Counted from the first letter of the stretch, positions 48,886-60,351 are shown. The stretch is DNA of 64,000 nt from Delphinus delphis (GCF_949987515.2 NC_082700.1:40449380-40513379), one strand, 5' to 3'. Numbers and translations: made by a program. Notes: generated by a model not told the origin, from the letters alone.

Positions 48886-49317
48886 ATGGTCATAGGAACA
48901 TACATATTGAAAATTATCTTAAATGTGAATGGATTAAATGTTACAACCAAAGACACAGGCTTGTTTAGTGGATACAAAAACAAGACCCATATATATGCTG
49001 TCTAGAAGAGACCCACTTCAGACATAGGGACACATACAGACTGAAAGTGAAGGGGATGGAAAAAGATATTCCATGTAAATGGAAATCAAAAGAAAGCTGG
49101 AGTAGCTATACTCATATCAGATAAAATAGACTTGAAAATAAAGAATGTTACAAGAGACAAGGAAGGACACTACATAATGATCAAGGAATCAATCCAAGAA
49201 GAAGATATAACAATTATAAATATATATACACCCAACATAGGAACACCTCGATAAATAAGGCAACTGCTAACAGCTATAAAAGAGGAAATCGACCGTAACA
49301 AAATAATAGTGGGGGAC
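48886..49317 (+). pseudogene. L1 ORF2 endonuclease, N-terminal fragment
   Basis: It begins MVIGTYI and keeps GNQKKAG, DKEGHYIMIKESIQEEDITIINIY and IIVGD. It has stops and frameshifts and ends at the composite junction. Only about 145 codons of the endonuclease were ever present. Confidence 0.85.
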
Positions 49318-52300
49318 ACCTTCTTTATCCATTCATCCAATGATAGACACTTAGGTTGTTTCCATCTCCAGCCTATTGTAAATAGAGCTGGAATGAACAT
49401 TTTGGTACATGACTCTTTTTGAATTATGGTTTTCTCAGGGTATATGCCCAGTAGTGGGATTGCTGGGTCATATGGTAGTTCTATTTGTAGTTTTTTAAGG
49501 AATCTCCATAAAGTTCTCCATAGTGGTGGTACCAATTCACATTCCCACCAGCAGTGCAAGAGTGTTCCCTTTTCTTCACACCCTCTCCAGCATTAATTGT
49601 TTCTAAACATTTTGATGATGGGCATTCTGACTGGTGTGAGATGATATCTCATTGTAGTTTTGATTTGCATTTCTCTAATGATTAATGATGCTGAGCATGT
49701 TTTCATGTGTTTGTTGGCAGTCTGTATATCTTCTTTGGAGAAATGTCTATTTAGATTTTATGCCCATTTTGGGATTGGGTTCTTTGTTGTTTGTTATTGA
49801 GCTGCAAGAGCTGCTTCTAAATTTGGGAGATTAATCCTTTGTCAGTTGCTTCATTTGCAAATATTTTCTCCCATTCTGAGGGTTGTCTTTTGGTCTTGTT
49901 TATGGTTCCCTTTGCTGTGCAAAAGCTTTGAAGTTTCATTAGGTCCCATTATTTATTTTTGTTTTTATTTCCATTTCTCTATAAGGTGGGTCAAAAAGGA
50001 TCTTGCTGTGATTTATGTCATAGAGTGTCCTGCCTACGTTTTCCTCTAAGAGTTTGATAGTTTTTGGCCTTACATTTAGATCTTTAATCCATTTTGAGCT
50101 TATTTTTGTGTATGGTGTTAGGGAGTGTTCTAATCTCATACATTTACATGTTCCTGTCCACTTTTCCCAGCACCACTTATTGAAGAGGCTGTCCTTTCTC
50201 CACTGTACATTCCTGCCTCCTTTATCAAAGATAAGGTGATCATATGTGCGTGGTTTTAACTCTGGGCTTTCGATCCTGTTCTATTGCTCTGTCTTCCTGT
50301 TTTTGTGCCAGTACTATACTGTCTTGATTACTGTAGCTTTCTGGTATAGCCTGAAGTAAGGGAGCCTGATTCTTCCAGCTCCGTTTCTCGGTCTCAAAAT
50401 TGCTTTGGCTATTCGGGGTCTTTTGTGTTTCCATACAAATTGTGAACTTTTTTGTTCTAGTTCTCTAAAATATGCCAGTGGTAGCTTGATAGGGATTGCA
50501 TTGAATCTGTAGATTGGTTTGGGTAGTAGAGTCATTTTCACAATGTTGATTCTTCCAATCTAAGAACATGGTATATCTCTCCAGCTATTTGTATCATTTG
50601 TAATTTCATTCATCAGTGTCTTATAATTTTCTGCATACAGGTGTTTTGTCTCCTTAGGTTGGTTTATTCCTAGATATTTTATTCTTTTTGTTGCAATGGA
50701 AAATGGGAGTGTTTCCTTGATTTCACTTTCAGACTTTTCATCATTAGTGTATAGGAATGCCAGAGATTTCTGTGCATTAATTTTGTGTCCTGCTATTTTA
50801 CCAAGTTCATTGATTAGCTCTAGTAGTTTTCTGGTATCATCTTTAGGATTCTTTATTTATAGGATCATGTCATCTGCAAACAGTGACAGCTTTACTTCTT
50901 CTTTTCTGATTTGGATTCCTTTTATTTCCTTTTCTTCTCTGATTGCTGTGGCTAAAACTTCCAAAACTATGTTGAATAAGAGTGGTGAGAGTGAACAACC
51001 TTGTCTTGTTCTTGATCTTCGTGGAAATGCTTTCAGTTTTTCACCATTGAGGACGATGTTGGCTGTGGGTTTGTCATAAATAGCCTTTATTATGTTGAGT
51101 AAAGTTCCCTCTATGCCTACTTTCTGCAGGGTTTTTATAATAAATGGGTGTTGAATTTTGTCAAAAGCTTTCTCTGCATCTATTGAGATGATCGTATGAT
51201 TTTTCTCTTTCAATTTGTTAATATGGTTTATCACACTGATTGATTTGTCTATATTGAAGAATCCTTGCATTCCTGGAATAAACCCCACTTTATCATGAAG
51301 TATGATCCTTTTAATGTGCTGTTGGATTCTGTTTGCTAGTATTTTGTTGAGGATTTTTGCATCTATGTTCATCAGTGATATTGGCCTGTAGCTTTCTTTC
51401 TTTGTGACATCCTGGTCTAGTTTTGGTATCAAGGTGATGGTTGTCTTGTAGAATGAGTTTCAGAGTGCTCCTTCCTCTGTTATATTTTGGACGAGTTTGA
51501 GAAGGATAGGTGTTAACCCTTCTCTAAATGTTTGATAGAATTCGCCTGTGAAGCCATCTTGTCCTGGGCTTTTGTTTGTTGGAAGATTTTTAATCACAGT
51601 TTCAATTTCAGTGCTTGTGATTGGTCTGTTCATATTTTCTATTTCTTCCTGATTCAGTCTTGGCAGGTTGTGCATCTCTAATACTTTGTCCATTTCTTCC
51701 AGGTTTCCATTTTATTGACATAGAATTACTTGTAGTAATCTTTCATGATCTTTTGTATTTCTACACTGTCAGTTGTTACTTCTCCTTTTTCATTTCTAAT
51801 TCTATTGAGTCTTTTCCCTTTTCTTGATGTGTCTGGCTAATGGTTTATCAATTTTGTTTATCTTCTCAAAGAACCAGCTTTTAGTCTTATTGATCTTTGC
51901 TATGGTTTCCTTCATTTCTTTTTCATTTATTTCTGATCTGATTTTTATGATTTCTTTCCTTCTGCTAGCTTTGGTGTTTTTTTGTTCTTCTTTCTCTAAC
52001 TGCCTTAGGTGCAACCTTAGGTTGTTTATTCGAGATGTTTCCTGTTTCTTAAGGTAGGATTGTATTGCTCTAAATTTTCCTCTTAGAACTGCTTTTGCTG
52101 CATCCCATGGGTTTGGGTCATCTTGTCTCCATTGTCATTTGCTTCTAAGTATTTTTTTTCCCTTTGATTTCTTCAGTGATCACTTCGTTATTAAGTAGTG
52201 TATTGTTTAGCCTCCATGTGTTTGTATTTTTTACAGATCTTTTCCTGTAATTGATCTCTAGTCTCATAGCATTATGGTCAGAAAAGATACTTGATACAGT

Positions 52301-52960
52301 TTCAATTTTCTTAAATTTACCAAGGCTTGATTTGTGACCCAAGATATGATCTGTCCTGGAGAATGTTCCATGAGCACTTGAGAAAAATGTGTATTCTGTT
52401 GTTTTTGGGTGGAATGTCCTATAAATATCAATTATGTCCATTTTGTTTAATGTATCATTTAAAGCTTCTTTTTCCTTATTTATTTTCATTTTGGATGATC
52501 TGTCTATTGGTGAAAGTAGGGTGTTAAAGTCCCCTACTATAAATATGTTACTATCAATTTCCCATTTTATGGCTGTTAGTATTTCCCTTATGTATTGAGG
52601 TGCTCCTATGCTGGGTGCATAAATATTTACAATTGTTATATCTTCTTCTTGGACTGATCCCTTGATCACTCTGAGGTGTCCTTCTTTAATTCTTGTAATA
52701 GTCTTTATTTTAAAGTCCAGTTTGTCTGATATGAGAATTGCTACTCCAGCTTTCTTTTGGTTTCCATTTGCATGGAATATCTTTCTCCATCCCCTTACCT
52801 TCAATCTGTATGTGTCTCTAGGTCTGAAGTGGGTCTCTTGTAGACAGTATATATATGGGTCTTGCTTTTGTATCCATTCACCCAATCTGTGTCTTTTGGT
52901 GGGAATATTTAGTCCATTTATATTTAAGGTAATTATCGATATGTATGTTCCTATTCCTAT
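49318..52960 (-). pseudogene. L1 ORF2, start codon lost and frames broken
   Basis: Alignment with the L1 at 25.6 kb puts the start at 52958-52960, where ATG has become ATA. An open stretch at 52885-52145 carries most of the endonuclease: CLQETHF, VGDFNTLLSPIDRSS, TDHILGHK and FSDHNAMR. Another at 51432-50857 carries the reverse transcriptase core: [35 protein letters not shown] (motif A) and FADDM (motif C) at 50866-50880. The C-terminal end is missing beyond 49318. Frameshifts between these blocks make it non-functional. Confidence 0.9.
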
Positions 52961-53018
52961 TTTCTTAATTGTTTTGGGTTAGTTATTGTAGCTCTTTTCC
53001 TTCTCTGGTGTTTCTTGC

Positions 53019-53909
53019 CTAGAGAAGTTCCTTTAGCATTTGTTGTAAAGCTTGTTTGGTGGTGCTGAGCTCTCTTAGCTTTTGCTTGTCTGTAAAGGTT
53101 TTAATTTCTCCATCAAATCTGAATGAGATCCTTGCTGGTTAGAGTAATCTTGGTTGCAGGTATTTCTCCTTCATCACTTTAAATATGTCCTGCCAGTCCC
53201 TTCTTCCTTGCAGATTTTCTGCTGAAAGATCAGCTGTTAACCTTATGGGGATTCCTTTCTATGTTTTTTGTGGTTTTTCTCTTGCTGCTTTTAATATTTT
53301 TTCTTTGTATTTAATTTTTGATTGTTTTCGTAGTATGTGTCTTGGTGTGTTTTTCCTTGGAGTTATCCTATATGGGACTCTCTGTGCTTCCTGGACTTGA
53401 TTGACTATTTCCTTTCCCATATTAGGGAAGTTTTCAACTATAATCTCTTGAAATATTTTCTTAGTCCCTTTCTTTTTCTCTTCTTCTTCTGGGACCCCTA
53501 TAATTTGAATGTTGGTGCATTTAAAGTTGTCCAGAGTTCTCTGTGACTGTTCTCAATTAGTTTCATTCTCTTTTCTTTTTCTGCTGTGCAGTAGTTATTT
53601 CCACTATTTTATCTTCCAGGTCACTTATCCATTCTTCTTCTTCAGTTAATCTGCTATTGATTCCTTTTAGAGAATTTTAAATTTCATTTATTTTATTTTT
53701 CATCATTGTTTGTTTGCTCTTTAGTTCTTCTAGGTCCTTGTTAAGTGCGTCTTGCATTTTGTCTATTCTATTTCCACGATTTTGGATCATCTTTACTTTC
53801 ATTTTCTGAATTATTTTTCAGGTAGAGTGCCTGTTTCCTCTTCATTTGTTACATCTGGTGGTTTTTTATCTTGCTCCTTCATCTGCTGTGTGTTTTTCTG
53901 TCTTCTCAT
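53019..53909 (-). pseudogene. L1 ORF1, interrupted
   Basis: It has nearly the same length as the open ORF1 at 25.7-26.6 kb (891 against 894 nt), with recognisable leader, coiled-coil, RRM and C-terminal blocks. A stop lies within the codons near 53140, and further frame changes occur in the N-terminal half. The longest readable pieces are near 53400-53185. Confidence 0.8.
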
Positions 53910-54444
53910 TTTGCTTATCTTACTGTGTTTGGGGTTCTCCCTTTTGCAGGCTGCAGGTTTGTAGTCCCCGTTGTTTTTAGTGTCTGTCCCCAGTGGCCCA
54001 GGGTGGTTCAGTGGGTTGTGTAGGTTTCCTGGTGGAGGGGACTAGTGCCTGTGTTCTGGTGGATGAGGCTGGATCTTTTCTTTCTGGTGGGCAAGTCCAC
54101 GACTGGTGGTGTGTTTTGGGGTGTCTGTGGACTTATTATCATTTTAGGCAGCCTCTCTGCTAATGGGTGGGGTTGTGTTCCTGTCTTGTTAGTTCTTTGA
54201 CATAGGGGGTCCAGCACTGTAGCTTGCTGGTCGTTGAGTAAAGCTGGGTGCTGGTGCTGAGATGGAGATCTCTGGAGATTTTCACCATTTGATATTATGT
54301 GCCGAGGGAGGTCTCTTGTGGACCAGTGTCCTGATGTTGCCTCTCCCACCTGAGAGGCACAGCACTGACTCCTTGCTGTAGTACCAAGAGCCTTTCATCC
54401 ACACGGCTCAGAATAAAAAGGAGAAAAAGTAGAAAGAAAGAATT

Positions 54445-54545
54445 AGTAGATGTAGAAAGAAAGAAAGAAAGAAAGAAAGGCGGGAGGGAGGGAGGGAGGG
54501 AAGAAGGAAGCAAGGAGGGAAGGAAGGAAAAAAGAAAGAAAGAAG
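54445..54545. repeat. Purine tract (GAAA, GGGA, GGAA)
   Basis: Imperfect GAAA and GGGA/GGAA units on the plus strand; the first purine tract of the duplicated 5' UTR block. Confidence 0.85.
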
Positions 54546-54810
54546 ATAAAGTAAAATAAAGTAAGATAATATATAATAAAATTATTAAAATAAAAAATAA
54601 TTATTAAGAAAAAAAGAAACAAACAAACAACAACAACAAAAAAAAACTGATGGATATAACCCTAAGACAAATGGTGGAAGCAAAGCTACACCGACAAAAT
54701 CTCACACAGAAGCATACACATACACACTCACAAAAAGAGGAAAAGGGGAAAAAATCATACATCTTGCTTTCAAAGTCCACCTCCTCAATTTGGGATGAAT
54801 GATTGTCTAA

Positions 54811-54842
54811 AGGAGGGAAGGAAGGAAAGAAAGAAAGAAGGA

Positions 54843-54910
<68 letters not shown>

Positions 54911-54943
54911 AAAGAAAGGAAGGAAGGAAGGAAGGAAGAAGGT
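54811..54943. repeat. (GAAA)n microsatellite with (GGAA)n edges
   Basis: The centre is about 80 bp of almost pure GAAA, flanked by GGAA units. It lies at the boundary of the duplicated 5' UTR blocks and is probably variable in length. Confidence 0.95.
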
Positions 54944-56419
54944 AAAGTAAAATAAAATAAAGTTATTAAAATAAAAAAATAATTATTAAAAAAAATTTAA
55001 AAAACACAAAAGAAAATGAACAAATAGAACCCTAGGACAAATGGTGGAAGCAAAGCTATACAGACAAAATCTCACATAGAAACATATACATTCGCACTCA
55101 CAAAAAGAGGAAAAGGGGAAAAAATCATAAATCTTGCTCTCAAATCCACCTCCTCAATTTGGAATGATACGTTGTCTATTCATGTATTCCACAGATGCAG
55201 GCTACATCAATTGATTGTGGAGCTTTAATCCACTGCTTCTGAGGCTGCTTGGCGATATTTCCCTTTCTCTTCTTTGTTCTCACAGCTCCCAGGGGCTCAG
55301 TTTTGGATTTGGCCCCGCCTCTGCATGTAGGTCGCCGGAGGGTGTCTGTTCTTCACTCAGACAGGACCGGTTTAAAAGAGCAGCTGCTTCGGGTGCTCTG
55401 GCTCACTCAGGCTGTGGGGAGGGAGGGGTGCGGATGCGGGGTGAGGCTGCAGTGTCAGAGGCTGGCGGGTCGTTGCACCAGCTTGAGGCGCACCGTGTGT
55501 TCTCCCGGAGAGGTTGTTCCAGGATCCCGGGACCCTGGCAGTGGCAGGCTGCACAGGCTCCCCGGAAGGGGAGTGTGGATAGTGACCTGTGCTTGCACAC
55601 AGGCTTCTTTGTGGTGGCAGCAGCAGCCTTAGCATCTCATGCACATCTCTGGGGTCCATGCTTTTAGCCGTGGCTCGCACCCCTCTCTGGAGCTCCTTTA
55701 AGCAGCGCTCTTAATCCCGTCCCCTCACGCACCAGGAAATAAAGAGGGAAGAAAAAGTCTCTTGCCTCTTAGGTAGGTCCAGACTTTTCCCCGGCCTCCC
55801 TCCTGGCCAACCATGGCACACTAGCCCCTGCAGGCTGTGTTCACGCCGTCAACCCCAGTTCTCACCCTGCACTTCCACCAAAGCCCGACCCTCAGCTCCC
55901 AGCTCCCACCCACCCTGGCAGGTGAGCAGACAAGCCTCTTGGGCTGGTGAGTGCCAGTTGGCACTGATCCTCTGTGCAGGAATCTCTCCACTTTGCCCTA
56001 CGCGCCCCTGTTGCTGCACTCCCCTCTGCGGCTCCGAAGCTTTCCCCCTCTGCCACCCGCAGTCTCCACCCGCGAAGGGGCTCCTATTGTGTGGAAACCT
56101 TTCCCCCTTCACAGCTCCCTCCCACTGGTGCAGGTCCCATCCCTATTGTTTTGTCTCTGTTTATTCTTTTTTCTTTTTCCCTACCCAGGTACATGGGGAG
56201 TTTCTTGCCTTTTGGGAGGTCTGAGGTCTTCTGCCAGCATTCAATGGGTGTTCTGTAGGAGCAGTTCCACGTGTAGGTGTATTTCTGGTGTATCTGTTGG
56301 GAGAAAGGTGATCTCCACATCTTACTCTTCCACTATTTTCCCCTCCTCCCCCAGGAGTGTTTTTAATTATAATCCCTGAGTGATCACTTTGCAAACAACA
56401 TAAGTTGTTTAATTTGAAG

Positions 56420-56500
56420 ATGTATGAATGACCTTGGACAAATCACTTGACACTTTGGTTTCCTCTAGAGTTGCTGGAGTAAAGATGTAAAACAGGGATC
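56420..56500 (+). mobile_element. MIR core fragment, sense
   Basis: The conserved MIR core wording is visible as tgaccttggacaaatcactt followed by gacactttggtttcctc. Confidence 0.65.
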
Positions 56501-56724
56501 ACAGCCAAGGCTCGTTCATACCCTACGTCACTCAGAACTGGAAGAGACCATTATGGATGGCAGAGGCTTCTTTTCCTTGGGCGTCTCTCTCTACCTAATC
56601 AAGTCGATCTCCTGTGCGCTGGAGCTTCTGGAGTTAGACTCAGGCCTGGGGCCCCAAGTTAGTGGGTTTCTGAGGTGTGTTCCAACTTCTGGGCGGGTTC
56701 GAGCCTGGCCTGACCTCCATATTT
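56501..56724. other. GC-richer unassigned segment
   Basis: About 220 bp with higher GC than the surroundings and no repeat family I recognise. No convincing exon was seen: no long frame, and no clear splice-site pair tied to one. Confidence 0.4.
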
Positions 56725-57200
56725 TAATTTAAATATATCTTATTTATTGTATATTGGTGATTTATTAACATTGAGTGCAGGGCAAACAGCACTATAATTA
56801 ATGCCTGAACAGGCCCTATCTGAAATACGTGTTTTCTCCATTATGCACATCACAGCCTTCTTGCACTTTAGAACACTAAACAGTGCATTAGCACTACTTC
56901 TGGGACCATTTTACATAGTGAAGTCACCAACAAAATGCACAAAAATGTAGCAGTAAATAGACCCAGAAAAAGATAGTTGTTTAAAATATGAGAGATGAAA
57001 CAAGAAGGCAGAGTGGGGCTTCATCTAACCTCAGCTAGTAATATGCTAATCTTCTACTCAATCTTCTTCTGCTCTGTACATGTGCACATCTGCTCATGAT
57101 TGTTAAAATGCCTCCAATATTGATTTTAGGGTTACAAACACATTTTAGTAAGTAGGAAAATTTGCAAATACAGAATCCATGAAAAATGATTAACTGTACT
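56725..57200 (-). mobile_element. Tigger DNA transposon fossil with transposase 5' part, antisense
   Basis: The right edge carries a degraded terminal inverted repeat (gaatccatgaaaaatgatta, then actgta). Moving left, the plus strand shows the reverse complement of the Tigger leader, with aacaagaaggcagagtgggg and accaacaaaatgcacaaaaa. The first part of the transposase gene follows (acatcacagccttcttgcac, aatacgtgttttctccatta). Tigger elements are pogo-like cut-and-paste transposons. This copy keeps one end and only the N-terminal coding part, and is dead. Confidence 0.8.
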
Positions 57201-57399
57201 TATGTGACAGTCATTTAAAAGTATAAAGATAATTCTTAGTTCATGGCTTTGTAAAAACAGGGCTGGATTTAGTTAGGTGTCTGTATTTTGCTGACATTTA
57301 ATTTAGATTACTGATGGATCTCCCTCTGTTCTTTCTAGATTCTATAGTCAGATAAGTGAACACCTTTCTCAAACACAAAGCAATTAATGCCATTTTTTG
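57201..57399. other. Short unassigned spacer
   Basis: No gene or repeat family recognised; may include an eroded extension of the adjacent L2. Confidence 0.4.
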
Positions 57400-57910
57400 T
57401 TCAAATTTATCCAAAGAATTCCCATTATTTCTATAGTAATGTTCAAACTCCTTTCTGTGTTCTACAAATCCCCTACAAATTCTCAAGCTTCGGCCTGTCC
57501 CTTGTTCATACTATCCAGTCAAACTGACTTTCTTGATGATGTTAAAATACATCAAACTAGCACGTAGTCCAAGGTCTTCATGCACACATTTTCTCCAGCA
57601 TGGAACACTTGAACTTCAGATCTTTGAAAAAAAGTTCTTTATATCCTGCTGGTGTCTGCTTACTGTTCCCTGTAAAGAAAACTCTGCCTTCTAAAATGGC
57701 TACTGAGCTTCTTTTGTTTTTATGCTAAATTATTTTCTCTAGTATTTTTATTATTACCTGATATTACATTACATATTTGATTATTTATTTATTTGTTTTT
57801 ATTTATATTTTCCCCGAGAGGTCAGAGATCTCTTGGTGTTTGACACATGTAGAAACAACATCTTGGCACTTAGTAGACCCTTAATAAATATTTGCTCAGT
57901 GAATGTATTA
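57400..57910 (+). mobile_element. L2 LINE 3' end, sense
   Basis: The plus strand follows the L2 3' end to its terminus. It shows blocks near 57435-57500 and 57590-57680, then gattatttatttatttgttt, cccgagaggtcagagatctc, and the end agacccttaataaatatttg followed by ctcagtgaatg. Confidence 0.8.
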
Positions 57911-58344
57911 ATATGTTGAAAGATTACAATTACTCTAGTATTCTCCCCATTGTAGTGTGGGAACATTTACACAAAATATAAGAAATAGAAAGAGCTGTAT
58001 TTTTATTGAACCTCATCCAGATCTTACTTTTGCTTCTTTAAATACTCTTTAGAATTACACAGTAATTACTCAGATCCTATACACATTCCAAAAGTTTCCT
58101 CTAGTACTCATCTTCTATTGCTATAGCAACCTAAATAAATTTTATTTTGTCTGACCATTTGCTAGCTCATGGTGGCCACTTTCTATTGGTCTTTGGCTAG
58201 TATTTTTTAAATCATTTCTTATTTACATATATATTCAATAGCATCTTTTAAGTCATTTCCCACTAAATATTAATATTCTTTATCTCTCATCTTTGTAAAT
58301 CATTAAATGATGGGTAATTTAATAACATCTACTATCTTCCTATT
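57911..58344. other. Unassigned AT-rich DNA
   Basis: No gene or repeat family recognised. Confidence 0.45.
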
Positions 58345-58610
58345 AAAATCGTGGTCCACAGATCAGCAGTATCAACGTCATAATAGAAATGGGGAATTGA
58401 AGTTCTTATGCCAGAAATACTGAATCAGAATCTGCATGTTTTTCTTTTTTTTGCTATGCTGCTTGGCTTACAGGATCTTAGTTCCCCAAGCCGGGTCCCC
58501 GGCAGTGAAAGAGCAAAGTCCTAACCATTGGATTGCCAGGGAATTCCCCAGAATCTGCATTTTTATATGATCCCTAGATGATTTATATGTGATTATTAAT
58601 ATATATATCC
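58345..58610 (+). mobile_element. MER5A-like hAT transposon, split by a SINE
   Basis: The left part carries gtggtccacagatcagcagt, then aatactgaatcagaatctgc. The right part, after the SINE, carries atccctagatgatttatatg. These are the order and spacing of the mammal-wide MER5A element (non-autonomous hAT-Charlie). It has no coding capacity. Confidence 0.7.
58446..58548 (-). mobile_element. Older CHR/Bov-tA-like tRNA-derived SINE, antisense
   Basis: The plus strand reads as the reverse complement of a tRNA-derived SINE head: ttgctatgctgcttggctta, gatcttagttccccaa, then ctaaccattggattgccagg and gaattccc at the 5' end. Flanking copies of cagaatctgcat (58427-58438 and 58550-58561) are its target-site duplication and belong to the MER5A host. 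It differs from the four GC-rich SINEs and is an older subfamily. Confidence 0.8.
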
Positions 58611-58719
58611 CAGGGAAGTCAGAGAAAGTATCCCAAAAGAGGTGACTCTTGGAACTGAGTTAAGACTTGACTGAAGAGGAATATGCAATTAATCAGTGTT
58701 AGGTAATTGTTTGATACAT

Positions 58720-58835
58720 GAAAGATGTGATATTCTTCTTAAGGACAGATATCAGATCATCTTTTACTCCCAATAGTTCCTGGCTCTTAGTAAATATTTA
58801 TTGAATGAATAAATAAATGAATGAATGAATTTCCT
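58720..58835 (+). mobile_element. L2 tail with (AATG)n
   Basis: cctggctcttagtaaatatt followed by tattgaatgaataaataaat is the usual L2 3' terminus. It grades into about six AATG/AATA units at 58805-58830. Confidence 0.65.
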
Positions 58836-60337
58836 TCATACTCAATGCTTCTCTCTACCATTAAATCTTTGCTAAGCTAATTGCCATAAACATTGAAAAA
58901 TCCCTTCATTACCAGTATATATTATCTATCTTACATGTGGAACAAGCATAATGTCCTTTTTACCCAAAAATATTTTTGGATATTCAGGAAAACTAATTTC
59001 ACATTTGAACGGTTATTTCTCCAAAGTTAGTATGATATAATTGAATATTAGAATGTTTTCTAACTATTATATAAATGTTAGTCTGTTCTCCTTGTTGGGC
59101 TAACCTATTCCATGTTGTTGTATTTGTGCCTCTGAAAGAGCAATGCTGGAAAACATACATAATTTGATATTTTGATTTAATATTTGGTCAACTTAAGCAT
59201 TGATAAAACAGGCTGCAAAATTATAGCAAGTGGTCCAAATCTTCACTGTCTACCCTGATGTCTTTAATTCTTTAAACTATAAGAAATTTATTTTTAATTC
59301 TCAACTACAAATTAGTGTTTATCTCAGTAATTATATTTGCTATTTCTGAGATACATATGCATAAAAGTTGTTTTATTAGTTTTTCACATTTAAACAAATA
59401 TCTCCCTTTTTATTTTTCCTTGGAAAAATTATTGCCAATATAAAAATATATTTTCAAATCATACCTGTCAACTACATACAGTAATTCACTACAGAACACT
59501 TAAGGTTATAAAAAGAATAGTTGCATTCCTTACTAAAACATTTCTCTTTTAAAACATATGGTACAGAAATCATTTCACTATAACAGTGACTTGAAGTTTC
59601 TTTTGGAATTAATGTCCACTTTCACCTTTACTTTTGAGTACATTCTGTGCCAAAAGCAGATATAATTAGGAAAAATTGCCTTTATGAATTACAGTAATAC
59701 ACTGACTAGCAGAAATTTGGTGTTTTTGAATTGACCTAAGCATGTACAATGCTCTGTGGTATAAACTGTCTTGATTTAGTAAATTTCATGTGCAAAAATG
59801 TCAAAGTTCATTCTCCTTTAGTTCACATAAAGATATTTCCCACCATGTTTTAAACTGTCTTTAATATGTCAAATATAAAAATACCAGGAATCAATGCTAT
59901 TTCTAATTTCATTACTCATATTAAATCACTTTAGCATATTAAATTTAACACACTCACTAAGAAAACACTTTCTTGTAGTATATTTGGGGCAATAATTTCT
60001 TCCCTGTAAACTGTAATCTTTACCAATATTTCAAAATCCATGCTTATTAGAGAAAAGGACCTACAAAAAGTACAGTGCTATGATTTTTATTGGATTTCCT
60101 TTAGACTATAATCCAGTCTGCAAGTAACAACTCAGGCTTCAGTCCACATCTGAGGAAAGATTTTGATATATACTCATGTCAAATATAGGGTTTCAGTTTA
60201 TATCTTTCATCTAGAAAATAAATTACTATTTCAAAAATTGTTTTCTTTCCCCTAATACTTCTATTGTTTCTCTTCTACTTTAAGTTAGTGTTACCTATAT
60301 ATATGAATATCATCAAAAGTGCTTTAACTGCAATCAT
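58836..60337. other. Unassigned AT-rich DNA
   Basis: About 1.5 kb with no recognised gene, RNA or repeat family. Confidence 0.45.
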
Positions 60338-60351
60338 TTATAACATACAAA

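Larger units (their letters stand above)
47031..49317 (+). mobile_element. L1 5' half, sense (left arm of convergent composite)
   Basis: It starts near gaggaaccaagatggtggag, a typical L1 5' end. A 5' UTR of about 890 bp is followed by ORF1 (47925-48827) and the first 430 bp of ORF2 (from 48886). It then stops abruptly inside the endonuclease, at codons for VGD. The 5' UTR differs from those at 0-2.5, 26.6-28.6 and 53.9-56.3 kb, which are longer and share another sequence, so this arm belongs to a different L1 lineage. A G run near 47551-47560 is a low-complexity spot. Confidence 0.9.
54420..55175. repeat. Tandem duplication (about 370 bp unit) in L1 5' UTR with purine tracts
   Basis: Two copies of a block lie head to tail. 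The landmark caaatggtggaagcaaagct occurs at 54668 and, with small changes, at 55038. In each, a purine tract and an AAAT-rich part precede it and a cctcctcaatttggratgat part follows it. The L1 at 21.4-28.6 kb has the block once. Confidence 0.9.
49318..56350 (-). mobile_element. L1 lacking its 3' end, antisense (right arm of convergent composite)
   Basis: On the minus strand it runs from a 5' UTR (about 56350-53910) through ORF1 (53909-53019) and ORF2 (52960 leftward). It is cut off inside the last part of ORF2 at about 49318, so the 3' UTR and tail are absent. It is close in sequence to the L1 at 21.4-28.6 kb, including the same 5' UTR type. The 5' UTR holds a tandem duplication of about 370 bp with a long (GAAA)n tract. 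Confidence 0.93.

Noticed and set aside
55215..55667. 150- and 127-codon frames in a GC-rich stretch
   Set aside because: They lie in the L1 5' UTR, and the equivalent region of the L1 at 27.5-28 kb does not keep the frames.
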